Positions 12,256 through 25,136 are shown, numbered from the stretch's first letter. The stretch: DNA of 64,000 nucleotides from Zerene cesonia (GCF_012273895.1 NC_052119.1:3472001-3536000), one strand, 5' to 3'. A program made the numbers and translations. The notes: generated by a model not told the origin, from the sequence alone.

Positions 12256-15200
12256 AAAAATAAATTTACATATTATATGACTCATTTAGGATGTGAACAA
12301 ATTCAAATGAATGTGAACCGGAGTTGATTGACAATCGAACAGTTCATTCATAGGCTATTGAATGCAAATACATAAACATAACAATAACAATACACACTTC
12401 ATTCTTTCTTGAGTTTTCTATTGACAACCAATGTTAATCCTCTGTAAATATGTATCGTTATAGTTGACAGAATGTAATTATTAGTACAACATTATAATTT
12501 TATGGTGTAAAATAAAGATAAAAGTCGTTTCAGATTGAAGCAAAATTTATAAGATGCAAAATATATAAATTACTTTTAAGTTATGTGGGTCTGCTGTCAG
12601 CAACAAACACAAAGGTCCTTTATTGAAACAAATACTTGAATAATAATTTTAACGAAAAGAAGCGAAATATTATGTCAAGGTTACTCGTCAAATATTAAAA
12701 TGCGCATATTTGAAGTGTACTTGAATCTCGAGATTTTAAGATAAGTGAAACTTCCCACTTGACATACAATGTTTTATAGTAATTCGTTGAGTGGTAAAAT
12801 ATTTATTTCAAACATATTTGAATTTTTCAAAACTTTCCACCTTTGAACGTAGCTCTTTCCATACAAAATTCTAAATTTTGTACCTCACATTAAACTAAAG
12901 GTTACATTTCACTACTACGATTAATATTTATGCCCACTTTCTATATTTAATCTATCTTAAGAATATGTTTAATTTATCCAGTAACAGGGCAATTTGTAGA
13001 AAATGGTAGCGGCTGTAACAAATAAGATTTCTCGACAATTTATGAAACAATTAAAGATGGATTAGATTTATAATAGACTGTCGTCATACCGTAGAAATTA
13101 CATTGATATATTACTGAATACGACCGCCTCTCTACTCATTTGTCTATCCCACGCTACTGTTATTGATATTCAATTACAACAAGAGCACATTACAAGCCTT
13201 AATTAATGACATTCATTAGTAAGGACAGGTTATTAAGACGATTGCATATTAATGGCGAAAATGATTTCTTAATAATGCGATTTAATGTATTGGGAATTCG
13301 TTTTTGCATGACAATGTAACAAATAATGAAAACATAGGTAGCTGTTCTGCATTGCAGTTGAAACAAACAAGAATAATTATAAAAAGATATGTACTGTCGT
13401 ATCTTTCATTTAGATTCGTCGAATTGAATCTCAGGTAGTTAATATTTTATGGCATATATGAATTTCAATCCAGCATAACAAATATCAAAAATGTTACACA
13501 ATAGACATTTTAAATAAACTCTATTGTTAACAGAATAATGTACAACTAATTATAACTAACAATAGAATGTGTTATGAGAATCGTCTTAATGTAGTAATGT
13601 ACAACTATACATTATGCAGTATAGGTACACTTAATATACCTGCATCCCAAATCAGTACATATTTAGAGTGCACCTTATCGCGATAAGTACTCGTTATCAG
13701 TTTCTCAACGTGCGATAAAAATGATGTATAATACTTTTATATGAGAATTTTTCAATGCAGTAAAACAAAACAGTATGTAACATTCCATAAGCTTCATTAT
13801 TTAATGTGTTGAAAGACTCCCACTTTCCAAACCCTCTTAGTCTTACCTCGTTAGGCAAATTTCTCACAAAGTCACATTATTATGTTGTATGTATGTATAA
13901 ATGCATATTCAGTTTGTTTTTAAACATACCGCAAACGTATTAATTAGGAATTCGTGCATACTTTTTAATTCCCCAGAATTAGAAATACGTTCCAATTAGA
14001 TTCAAACAATGTACAAACATTTAATTGTGTACAATATTCGAAGTAAAAGCACTTTAATTAACTTTTATATTATGAGAGAAAAGATAGTTGGTGTGAAATT
14101 TCTTCCACCCATTACCATTTACCACAAAAATACACAATTGCAATTAATTCATCTCACTGTAATTTGCAGGTCGATTATGAAATTGTAGTATCAAATTCAT
14201 TCATTGCAAATTACACACGGAATTATGGTTAGCTACTTTTCTAAAAAAAATATTCCGTAGACTAGCAAAGACATGTATCATGATTGTATCCTATCAGATT
14301 TTTAAACGGAAAATTATGTTTGTTTATAATGTAGTATGACATCCAATTCCGATGGATTTGTTTTTAAATAAGATTCTAAATTCAAAATTAATATACTCTA
14401 TTAAATTATTGTAATAACCACAACACAGAATAAATTATTCGCGAGTCTACCAACCACAGATACAAAAACAAGCATGCAGTCAGCATAATAAATAACCGTC
14501 ATTCAACACGTCAGCCGGATCGTAAAGTACTTTCTATGCTTTAGAGTTGTTCAATGTACTGATAATTATTACTTTTATCGACTATTTCGTGAACGGTGAA
14601 AGCATAAGTGGACAATGGACATTAATGGTGTGAGGACAATAACAGACGAAATACTGAATTACCTAGCCTATGTTAATGTTCAATAATGTTAGTACATACA
14701 TAATGGCATTATGGCATTAAACGATGTGTAGAACATACTTTGTTAATGTTTTTTTTCATATGTGCGTGATGTAATACTATGGGAGTACAAAGCAACAGGG
14801 AAAAAATATTAATATGATTAATTTTTAATTAGAACGTTCAAAATTATCATTAACTGCTTTAACAATTCGTTATTGCGTATAGCCACTTCCAGTAATATTT
14901 ATCTTTTCTAAATACTTGGTGTTTGTCTGACATGTTGTTAAAACTAGATTAAATTTAAAAATAAAAGCCATCAGATAATTGTGTAACTACCACCATTATC
15001 CATATTTTGATATTAGATATACAATGACAGTTAAAATTTTAATGTTTTTATTTGTAAATTTATAAAGGTCACAGAACTTTTAAAGAAACCAGGACACGAA
15101 ACAGTCATATAATATGACCGGTTAATTCGCTTTAAATAATTCCTCAATTCAGATGCGACGTGACTGCACTGAACATTTTTTACTCGACCAGGCATCTTGA

Positions 15201-16208
15201 AACTATACTATATATATTCATTTCATTTATTGTTAAATAGTCATAATATAAAACAACTGTCACGGTGTTTATTTATTTTTATTGTATTTAGAAAAAAATA
15301 CTCAAAATTAATAATTAAAATTAATTACTTCGATAACCTCATTTCTAGATAATAAAACCTTACAGAAAATCATAAGGTTAGTTTAGTTAGTTTAAAAATT
15401 TTAAGATTAGTTATACTGAAATGTATGTGAGATTTGTTTAACTTGAATGCTGGAAAAGCAAACAATTACAATACTGGATTCACAGACCTATAGCTATAGG
15501 TATTCTAAAAGTAAAACGAAACGTCTGAGTTCTGACTTTACAGAGAGTCTCAGACGGCGAAAAGTCTAAGAGTCGGGATTGTTCGTATTTTTTTCTTTAC
15601 AGCCACTTTAAGGCCAATAGCCTTACCACAAAAAAGAATACGAGGTTGCATTCAACGTTGCCATCAGTTAGGTATTATAAAAACATTTTAACTATTTTTT
15701 ATTGGCTATGATATTTTTGTTATTACTCGATAATTATGACAAATATACTGTCCATAAACCATTTTTTATTATCTTGGTTGTATTCAGGTAGATTCAGTAG
15801 CTATTATTTAGACTTTCAAATAAAATAAATACCAGTTCCAAAAAACGGGTAAATACTGATTAGATTAAAGTTCATGAACCTTTGGGTAAACAAGAGCGCA
15901 AAAGACGAGTCCTTCAAAATATCATGTAATATCATTAGAAATTACTAATTAACTACACATATATAAGGTTTGTAATAAAATGGGCATAATATTTAATAGA
16001 AGTTGCTAAGTGTGCCAATAGGATAGCATCTGCTTCTAATTTGGTCACATTGACTTTCTCCGCTAATTATCATCTCATAAACAATAAAACAGGTACTTAC
16101 AACAGTAGAAAGTAAATCCGAAATTTAAGCAACGAACACGTTTTATTATCACTCAGTCAATAAATCTAACAATTATATAGTAAAACACAAAGGTCACAGA
16201 CACTTACA
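12256..16208. other. Non-coding AT-rich stretch
   Basis: No gene is supported. The DNA is rich in TAAT/ATTA motifs, for example at 13,180-13,290, which may simply reflect AT content. A palindromic GATA cluster at 13,674-13,725 is listed separately. Confidence 0.55.
13674..13725. promoter_or_regulatory. Palindromic GATA-motif cluster
   Basis: A perfect 14-bp palindrome, CTTATCGCGATAAG (13,674-13,687), puts two GATA core sites back to back. Two more GATA/TATC cores follow within 40 bases ('cgttatcag', 'tgcgataaaa'). Clustered GATA sites are typical of insect enhancers bound by GATA factors. No gene is adjacent, so function is inference only. Confidence 0.3.
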
Positions 16209-16375
16209 TCAAACAGTTAAGACTAGCACTTGATTCAAATTTCTGAACGTTAAAGCGAAACGCGGGAAAAGTGACGGCTCGAAACCAAAGATGGCTTCAC
16301 GCGTGCGCACTTCGCGGTAACCGGGGTTGGTCTGGCGTGAAGCGGAGCGAGCAAGAGACATGCCGTATTAAATAA
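16209..16375 (-). other. CpG-rich island with a 50-codon ORF
   Basis: This about 120-bp spot is far more GC- and CpG-rich than its surroundings. On the minus strand it holds an open frame of 50 codons (16,209-16,361) that starts MSLARSASRQ and ends in TGA; I do not recognise the product. It may be a promoter or first exon, since it contains an E2F-like 'ttcccgcg' on the minus strand, or part of a mobile element. No splice partner was found. Confidence 0.25.
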
Positions 16376-17059
16376 ACTTTGACTGCACTTATGTGCTTGC
16401 CTTCAAATAAATAAATTGTATAAGCCTCATCTTTGCAAGCTATGTATGTGTACATACATTTGTTAATCATTTCTATAAAATAAATGGGATAAAAATTATT
16501 AAAAAATCGTAGATATGCGATTATTTAGATGATGCAATAATTAATGCAGGTGAAGAACCAATTAGAAAATGTCAGTCACATCAACCGATACTATTATTGT
16601 TAAATTTTTACACAGCTATATATTATATCCTGCTGCAACTGCTGCACTCTATTATTCACACTCATTTAACAAACATTTAAATCCATTTCACTTAATATTT
16701 ACATAACCCTAACTCTAAGATAATTCTGAAGAATGAATTGTAACCACAATGCCAACAAACAGAGCTATCTTAACTGCCATCGATATATAAACGTAATCGT
16801 AACAACCAAAATGGTCAAGTGACGATAACATTTAAGAACAATTCGTGGGAATTTTTATATGGAATGTAGACGTTTTGTAGCTGTTTCCAAGAAAACCGCA
16901 AATTCTTCTTGTCTCTACAAAATAGTAAGATTCTCGGATAGAATATCTCCGAATGATAATAATATACATATATAATATAATAACGTCTAGTACAAAAATG
17001 AGCGTTTGCCCTACATTAAAAGAATAAAACACCCAAGCAGTTACATAATTTACAGAGAT

Positions 17060-17215
17060 ATCAATTACTAGCGGTACATAAATAACATATAGCCTTCCTC
17101 AATAAATCGGTTATCTAACACTGAAATAATTTTTCAAATCGGACCAGTAGTTTCTGAGATTAGTGCGTTCAAACAAACAAACTATTCAGCTTTATAATAT
17201 TAGTATAGATATAAG
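17060..17215 (+). repeat. Dispersed repeat family C
   Basis: Diagnostic pieces are 'tatagccttcctcaataaat', 'ggttatctaacactgaaata', 'atcggaccagtagtttctga' and the tail 'tttataatattagtatagat'. Other copies are at 18,790-18,965 (same orientation) and 40,400-40,560 (inverted). It is a non-autonomous, RTE-like lepidopteran repeat. Confidence 0.65.
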
Positions 17216-18579
17216 GACTATAAATCCAACAATAGAGTGCCAAAAAAAACTCACTCGTGAACTCTAGAACTAAACAAATAAGGTATACCACAAACTAGCA
17301 GCTAATAAAATAACAATATTTCCAGCTTATTCCCCGGAAACGCTAAAGGCTTTCATCCCAACAATCCCTTATTCAGTAAGTTACCATTATGGAACTGACA
17401 CGACCGGACACAATTAATTCTTGTGACAAGCTACAAAGTTGGCTATCTGTTAACACTATCAGGCTTTATAGTCTATGGTTGTGCATTTATGCACTCACTA
17501 GCCACTATGATAAATTATATCACTTCAATATTTCATATACACACAATCTAAATTAAATTATTTTTAACCATTGTCTTTTAAAAATTCGGGTACATGTGCA
17601 TGGAGCAATAACCGAATGATCCCCGAGGCTAATTCACACGCTGCAAGGATAACTTTTTATTCCGAATACCTCGACGTCATTAAATCTCACCCTTTTACGT
17701 GTTCTGACCAAACCAACATAAAAGGTTAGAATTTAAAATCATTACTTTTAATTATAGACAGAAACTTAACGTTCAAGCTTATGATAATATATAATTTACG
17801 TTCACAGAAATTACACGATTAAAATGAATGAAATTCAAACCGAATAAACATATTAAATTGTAATTCTTTCATACAAAAATATGTTACAAAGACCACTTAA
17901 ATTTGAAAAATATATTACATAATAATCTTATAAAAAATTACAATTTATATATAACAGTAAATCAAAGGTTGAACTGACCTTGTCAACAAAATGTTAAACT
18001 CAAACCACAGAATTACTAATACGTAACCGTACGAGTATATAATAAAGCAATATTTAAAAATTCAAATTCCCGTTATAACACAGATAATATTATACTTCAA
18101 ATGGAATCTCTTAACGTACTCTTTTTTTTAATATCATCTGTACTCAAAGATTACAGTAACATGCAAATATAATACTGATTGTTTTAGTATATACACCGCA
18201 TACATTACTCGTATTTTATATAAATATTTTCAGAAGAGACGCATAAAAATAATAAAATTAAAAGAATGTTTCTTTATATTTATTGACCTATTCGATTTAA
18301 AAGTCAGTAAATAAATTTGAAAATCGAAAGTTGAATTTCTGTTTTTAAAATCAACCGCGGGAGGAAGGTGATGACCCTAAAAACTTTAAATTAGTGTCTA
18401 CTAGCCCCGGAACATCAAAAAATAAAATTGCGTCATCTGAGAAACGCAACCCTCAATGTTACTTTTCAGTTTTTTGTATCAAAATATTCAAAGCGAGGAA
18501 ACAGTTATTTTACTAAACTATGCCATAATTTTTGTGTGTAACTGAGAAAAATTTATTGGATAGTCACTAAAATACTTGC

Positions 18580-21500
18580 CTGTTCATTTTGCGATGACGA
18601 CCGCGCCGCCTCTCTCCTTAATTGGATGATTACTCGCTCTTTCGATTTGATTTCCTCCAGCTGAAAATAAAATACTTATGATATAACGTTTAATATTATT
18701 GATATCTTTTTTATCATATTTGGGTAGATATTTTAGGAAAATTAAGTTTCTTACATCAATTTTCATGTTGAAATTTACTTTTTGATTTTGATTCGCTACG
18801 GCTTCGTCCAGATAACTATATTATAATATAGCCTATCGCACTTAGTGATCACATACCTACATATCCAAAGGTAAAAGAATTTTGGAAATCGATCCAGTAG
18901 TTTCTAAGATTATCGCGTTCAAACAAACTAACGAACAAACTCATTAGCTCTATATTGCTATATTATAGATTACAAAATAATAAAATCATATGAAAAGAAG
19001 CTCCTGGTTTTGTTTACAAAAAAACAATACCAAATTGTTAGACGCCTGAATAAAAAAGTGAGCAATTATGTCTATTGTGATATTGTCTAGCTAGCATTAT
19101 ACAACACTAGCTGCGCCCCGGGGTTTCAATCGCAAAAGTCCGTATCCCATAGGAATATCGGGATAAAAAGTTGCCTATGTGTTATTCCAGTTGTCCAGCT
19201 GTCTACTTATCAAATTTCATTGCAATCGGTTCAGTAGTTTTTGCGTAAAAGAGCAAAAAACGCACACACATCCTTAAAAACTTTCGCATTTATATTATTA
19301 AATAGGATAGTTGGATAGGATAGGATTATAGTAGGAAGTAGGACAGTTAGTAGGATAGGATAGGATAGGATAGTAGGATAAGGTTAAATATCGTTGCACA
19401 AGTTCATAATGTGAGAGTCGAGTACGCTTTGGCACTACAAAAAATCGGCGTGAAATATTAGTATCCGAATGCTACTGTGTTTCATTTGGTGAGTGGGGTT
19501 GCTGAATAACTATCTTTATATCGATACCCTTTTTTAGAGACCCTACTCTTGCAAATGTTCATAAGCCGTGGTGAAGGCCTACAATCAAGCAAACCACCAG
19601 TTGGTTGCCCAAACTTATAAAAGACTAAAATCCTATTTTAACTAGGACAAATAATTATAGAAAACCCATGCGCATTTTTGTTAAGTTTTTCACCATAGTA
19701 TTGTAATCATATGTTACAAAGTTAAATCAATATGCTGAGAGCCAAAAAGTTGCTTTTAATGCTTTGCTTTGAGAGATCATTTAATTTTTGTTTTCTTAAA
19801 TGCCTCTTCTTAACAAACTAAACTATTAGTGCCTATACTGACACAACAAAATAAAGAAATGCTTACCAATTTCTGACACTGCGCTCTCGCATCTCTTCGC
19901 GCTGCTTGCTCCAACGCGTTATGCTTAGCAACTTGCGCGCGCAACTCAGCAGCGCGAGCGCATTCCGCCGCCTGTGCAACCTGGGTTTAAATAAATATAG
20001 TATTTCAATAATCGTTTTGAATCATTCATTGAAAATTTCTTAAATACAAGGCAAAATTTGTTTGTGTTAATGAATACATCAATACATATTTTTCAAAACG
20101 TGTGAAAATCAGATTTATCGATCTTATAAAAAAGCACTTTATACTTTGTATTACATAAGAAAATATGCTTTAAATGAACCTGTCTGTAAAAACTAATGAA
20201 CTGTCGTGGTCGTCGCGCTATTAGAAAATCACCACAATCATTAAACGTTGCCAATATTTTCTTTAGGCCTTAATTGACATGCTTTTATACACACTGTCAC
20301 ATATGAATAGAGAAATAACTAACGCCCCCTATTAATTCTAAATCGACCTTAAACTTTTCAGTTCGCCTATATTCTCGTTTTAGACAACACGCATCCTAAA
20401 ATGTCGCTAAAAATTATTTTATTAATTTTCTTTCTTCCCTTTTCCATATGCATTAAACCAAGCAGTGTTCTCTATAAGGAAATTTTTGATTATCATAACG
20501 AAACTAACTTTAAAGCTGAGTATGCGTATCAAGTAGTTCACAAAATATTCAATGCATATAAGCAATGGTTCTATACAGTGACTTTCTGTGAATTTACCTA
20601 CTTTGAAAATAGAATCCTGAAGTACACTGAAAATTATGGCAATGGATACCCAGTCATGCTTCTCAATGGTTGTCCTGATGCTAATATTACTAAGGTAAAG
20701 CCAAAAATTAACATTCATGGCCAAACAGCTTATGTGGTAACAGCTAATGACTTATCAATTGACGAAAGTGAGTTTGCAATAGAAGCATTTATAAGAACTG
20801 GTGTTTTTCAACCAAGAGCCGCTGTGATATTTGTTATTAAAATGCCTGTACTGATCGATAGCTATTTCTTCTTTACAATGAAGAATCATTTTGAGCTATT
20901 GTGGAATCGAAGAGTGACCAACTCCGTCTTAGTATTGTGGTCGGATTGCTTGAAGGTATATGCATACAATATATTTTACAAAGAAATAATAGACATTACC
21001 GACCTTAAATCCGTGAATGAGCTATTTTTGCGACAATTTGATGACCTGTATGGCCATGAATTACGATTAAGTGTGTTCAGAACGAGTTACACATCTAATG
21101 CTACAGGTCCCCTTACATGTAATTCAAGCTTAGCCCAAACAGTGATGAGAACATTTAATGCATCATGCAAACCATTGCCACCCAGAGACGGCAACACCGT
21201 AGGGGATCTGCTAGACAATGGGACAGCTACAGGTGTAACTGCTGACTTAATAGATGGATATACGGATCTGGAGCTTAATTCCAGGATATTAAAAAATTCA
21301 TACTATGGTTATATTGACACAACGTATCCTTTAACACAAGATGAGTTGTGTTTCATGGTTAAGAAATCAAAAAAACAATCGACGTTTAAGACTACATTAA
21401 ATTTGATATCGACAAATATGTTAATACTTTTTATGTGCAATGTGGTTTTGCTGATAGCAGTCACACTTTTGGTTCGCAAAGTTGAAACACAAGTTTGGGC

Positions 21501-22778
21501 ACTGGTCGATAACAGAAGTACGTCAGAAACTATTTTAGACTTAATAAAGTGTTTCATAAGACAAACTGTGGATATGCCATTCGCAGGACCAATCTTCAGA
21601 TGTGTTATATTAATGATCCTGTTATACTCCCTAGTAGTTGACTGTGCTATTGATGTAAGTATGTAAAAATTTTTGTGTGGTTTATAACAGGAGAATACAA
21701 ATCTAAAAAGCATATTTTTGTTCTAGGGAATTATAACTTCGGCTATTGCTTACCCTCGATATAAACCGGATATTAATACTTTATCCGAATTATTTAAAAC
21801 AAATCTTACCTTTGGAGTGCATGTACGAGACTTTCTTATGTTTAATAACAGTTTAAGTGATGAATATTATGAAAGGATTCAAGATCGGATCGAAATATTA
21901 AATGATCAAAGAATAAAAGAAATCATTGACCAAAGGGAATTCCAGTATGCTCTTTTATTAAGAAAAACAGACGCTCTGTATATTAGCCATAAACCTTCAA
22001 ATATGATAAGTGGCAGACCAATTTTTCATACTGTTGAAGATTGTCCAGTACCTTGTTCCATTGTATATGGTCTACGATACGGAAGTCCATACCTCCAAAG
22101 ATTAAATTATATTTTGAATCACCTAAATCAAGGAGGTATTTTACAGCATTGGACTCAATCAGATGAAGGATCATTGGGTCATGGAAACGCATTATACACC
22201 GGTAACAATCAAGAACGAAAACCCCTGAATACGGCAAACTTACGGGAATTTTACATCGTAATGGCAATTGGTATCATAATTAGCGTTTTAATATTCTTAT
22301 GTGAATTTTTTATAGCATCAGTATGGCGATACATGTCTCAATTTAAAGTGTTCGCGAGATTGAGAAGAAATAACAAGTAATTTTATCATACCTTGAGTTT
22401 TTCTTGAAGCCCCTTATTTGCAGTTTTTAAAGACTGAATTTCTGTTGACAATCGTTTTAATTCTTGAAGTTTATTGGTTGTTAATGAGTCTTCTGACTTT
22501 TCTGGTTTATTTACTGATCTTAATTGTTTCTCTAACAGATCTTCTTTCTTTTTATATTCAGTCTTTAAGTTTCTAATTTCGCTATTAAATCGGGCCTTAA
22601 GTGCTCTACCCTCGCTCCGCTCGATGTCGAGCGACTTCTTCAAGGTTGCATTTTCAAGCCTCAAACGTTCAACGAGACTCTTCAATTTATTGAGGAACGC
22701 TTCGTCGACGGTACGCTTGTGTTCTTCAGCTGCTACGGCAGATATTTGGCTGGAGGTCGAAGTGTCGGTAGACGCCAT
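18580..22778 (-). CDS. Coiled-coil protein, JAKMIP-like (3' end not found)
   Basis: Three minus-strand coding exons are visible: 22,392-22,778 (129 codons from ATG), 19,867-19,980 (38 codons) and 18,580-18,660 (27 codons). All junctions are phase 0. The 194 residues are charged and leucine-heavy, predicted to be coiled coil almost throughout after a Ser/Thr-rich start (MASTDTSTSS). Exons 2-3 contain LLEEIKSKERVIIQLRRE. As I recall it, this lines up without gaps with the DEIKxKDRVIxxLEKE segment of vertebrate JAKMIP proteins, which bind microtubules and GABA-B receptor transcripts; that is the basis of the family call. The last exon ends in CAG|GCAAGT, an ideal GC-AG donor. If that site is not used, translation stops eight codons later. 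Later exons presumably lie left of 18,580 or outside the window. The intron 19,981-22,391 contains a whole receptor gene on the other strand. Another long coiled-coil family cannot be excluded. Confidence 0.6.
18790..18965 (+). repeat. Dispersed repeat family C, second copy
   Basis: It shares 'atcgatccagtagtttctaa', 'gattatcgcgttcaaacaaa' and an AT tail with the copy at 17,060-17,215, and lies in the same orientation. It sits in the intron of the JAKMIP-like gene. Confidence 0.6.
19095..19312 (+). repeat. Dispersed repeat family A
   Basis: It runs from 'cactagctgcgccccggggt' through 'agtccgtatcccataggaat' and 'tgttattccagttgtccagc' to 'tttatattattaaataggat'. It is the same family as 12,043-12,255 but in the opposite orientation. 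It lies in the intron of the JAKMIP-like gene and ends directly in a TAGGA simple repeat. Confidence 0.65.
19303..19385 (+). repeat. (TAGGA)n simple repeat, imperfect
   Basis: About 80 bases of 'ggata/tagga' units with point changes follow immediately on the 'taggat' terminus of the family A element. The tract therefore looks like an expansion of the element's own 3' tail. Confidence 0.75.
20401..22380 (+). CDS. Divergent ionotropic receptor (IR)
   Basis: The exons are 20,401-21,654 and 21,727-22,380 (GAT|GTAAGT ... TTCTAG|GGA, phase 0), giving 635 residues, a normal length for an insect IR. The start follows 'cctaaa' and opens directly into a signal peptide (MSLKIILLIFFLPFSIC). The layout is that of the iGluR-derived IR family: an extracellular N-terminal half with several N-glycosylation sequons, a first membrane segment at about 339-360, a pore region with an aromatic-poor loop, a second segment at about 399-420 ending at the exon junction, an extracellular S2 lobe with the typical PRYKPDINTLSEL after the junction, and a last segment at about 589-612 with a short basic tail. 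IRs are cation channels of chemosensory neurons for taste, odour, humidity or temperature. This one belongs to the divergent, probably gustatory, class; I cannot name the orthologue. It is intact. It lies antisense inside an intron of the JAKMIP-like gene, its stop codon 12 bases from the host exon's edge. Confidence 0.85.
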
Positions 22779-22887
22779 TTTGCTACGTCTCCAACTCGTA
22801 GGATTCGGGATTCTCGATCGTCCGCGGTCTTTCGCCTGGTTTGAGTCAAGTCACTTTGCTGGTTTCGTGCTGGTTCTTGTTAGGTAC
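22779..22887 (-). other. 5' UTR part of JAKMIP-like first coding exon
   Basis: Upstream of the ATG at 22,778 on the minus strand the sequence stays GC-richer until an acceptor-like 'cttaaattacag' ending at 22,888. The first coding exon probably begins at 22,887, and at least one non-coding exon lies further upstream, perhaps at one of the CpG-rich spots near 25.9 or 27.2 kb. Confidence 0.5.
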
Positions 22888-25136
22888 CTGTAATTTAAGT
22901 AATTAAGCAAAATGAGGATTTATGAACAATAGCTGTGTTTCTTATAAATGTTTGTTAGATTCTAAGATAATATACGAGTATATTAGAAATTTTTTAAAGT
23001 AGTTGCTTTGGCATTACAAAGATATTCATAAATTCTATTACAAAACTAAAATGTCCAACATATCATTAAGAGCTTGATAAAATATAATATTCACAGGCAC
23101 TTTCATACTTCATATACATTATACGCGCTCTCGACGGTGTATGATAGTATAATTCAATAATAAGGACCTGTGCGATTCGAGGACAACACAATTGAGCCTA
23201 TTAACGTTGTCGGATGATATGACTAGTACGAAATGCAAAATTGCATTAATATTTATTTATCTTAAAGACGTAAAACATAAATACCCGTTTTACTTAGACC
23301 GAGTTTTTATTTTGAAAATAGTACTATAAAATTAAATAAAAAAAATTCTCCTTATACAGACTTTTAATGTCTAATAAATTGTTTTCAAGAAATACTGTTC
23401 GTAAAGTGTATATAAGTGGTACATACAGGATTTTGCTGAATAAAATACCAAGGAGATAGAATAAATAATTAATTTAGGATTTTCATATATCTTTACTCGT
23501 CATGAAAATTAATATTCCTTTCAGATCAAGGATATCTAAAAATATATGTGCTCTCATGCACACCGTGGTGGATATTACGGTTCACTATATTATGAATAAT
23601 ACAGTCGTATTTATAGTTTCATATATTCCTGTAAATGAAATTTCACTTACAAATACTGTTATACAATTTTCGTACTCTAAAGAACTAGGTATTAGGACAT
23701 GTGTAGTGCCTCTTAAGTATTGTTATTTTTAAGTTACGTAACATAATCATGTAGCCTAATAAATAGCATAGTATATTTGTTTTACTTTTCGCGAAGTTTC
23801 TGCTGTATCTAGTCACACTCAACTTCACAAGAGTTTCGCATGGTTTGAGACATTTGAGTACGATACGGATTATACTCGTTCCTATTTCTGTTGCTAGAAA
23901 ATAATGCACAATGCAATAGATAACTGTATTACCTACAGAAAAACGTATGCAGATGAAAAAAAGTGTTACATTTTCATACTGTTCCCCTTGGTTTCATGAA
24001 TGCAGTGAATATCATCATTCAAAATAGAGAATTTCTGATGTTTTATTAACTTTACTAGATGCAGTTTAATTCTACTTTTAGTATAAATCTATACAAATCA
24101 TAAATGTTAAAGTTTATTAGAAAAATATTGAATTTGAGTATGAGTTTAATAAAGAGGTAAATTGTAAAGAGCATTTAAATATTAAAATATTCATAAGCAT
24201 TTAAGTCAGTTAGTAATAGTGGGTTGATAACCTTGTCCAACATACATTACTTGCATAGTATCCACTGAGTAATGAAGAGGGCATAGGCGTAGGCGCATGG
24301 TAAAAATGTGCTTTAGAAGAAAACGTAGCTTGATAACTGAACGTTAGTTTATCCAAAATGCTATTAGAGGATCGTTTTACGTACACAACGTAAAATTAAA
24401 TTAATCGTTCTTGGCAGTAACAATCTCTATTGCATAATTAATATTTTATATTGTAATAGCGTTGAAGCTTAGCCACCAGAGAGTGTATATAGAGGAATTA
24501 TGGAATAAATTACTAAAAAATACAGAAATAGTACTTTTCCTTTCTAAGCCTCATATTGAAAAAATAAATGTATTACTATTTTAGTAAAATTTGTCAGATT
24601 AAATATCCTAATTTCTGTGGAAACGTAATTTCCAATCCCTAATAATATAAATACCAACGGCTTCCTACTTGAGTTCGTTTTTCGTACATTGAAATGCCAA
24701 TTTAATTCTATTTATCAAAACATTAATAACAAAATATTAAAATGTAGTTAAGAGTTAAAATTTACTATCGATCGTCCGTCAACACCCTTGTTAACTCGTG
24801 CTTAGCAACCGACGACATACAAACATAAACCAACCAAAATAGTTCCAGGCTGTTGAACCCTTTCTTTTCTTTTTGATAAGATCGATGGATTAGATTCAAA
24901 AAGATTAAGGAACTAGGTATGTATTTTTCGACGAAACGAAACAAACAAGTAATAATTTGATTTTTTTACAGAAAATAAGAACTTTTCTTGAGCACTGTTA
25001 TAAAACCTGGATAATTTTTCAGCTATCCTAAAAAGTCACGTTTAAATCGATCCTTTAATATCGCTTTAATATAAAGCATTTTCTTGTTTTTGTATTAATT
25101 TATCTTATTAACACGCTTTTATATTAGCTTCACTTG

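Larger units (their letters stand above)
18661..19866. other. Intron with two dispersed repeats
   Basis: This is the intron between coding exons 2 and 3 of the JAKMIP-like gene. It holds a family C repeat, a family A repeat and the TAGGA tract derived from that repeat's tail, and no other coding signal. Confidence 0.6.

Noticed and set aside
20422..20724. 100-codon minus-strand ORF
   Set aside because: Antisense shadow of the ionotropic receptor; no features of its own.
21309..21713. 134-codon minus-strand ORF
   Set aside because: Antisense shadow of the receptor's pore region, crossing its intron.
22474..22893. 139-codon plus-strand ORF
   Set aside because: It is the antisense shadow of the JAKMIP-like coding exon, which has better coiled-coil composition and splice sites.
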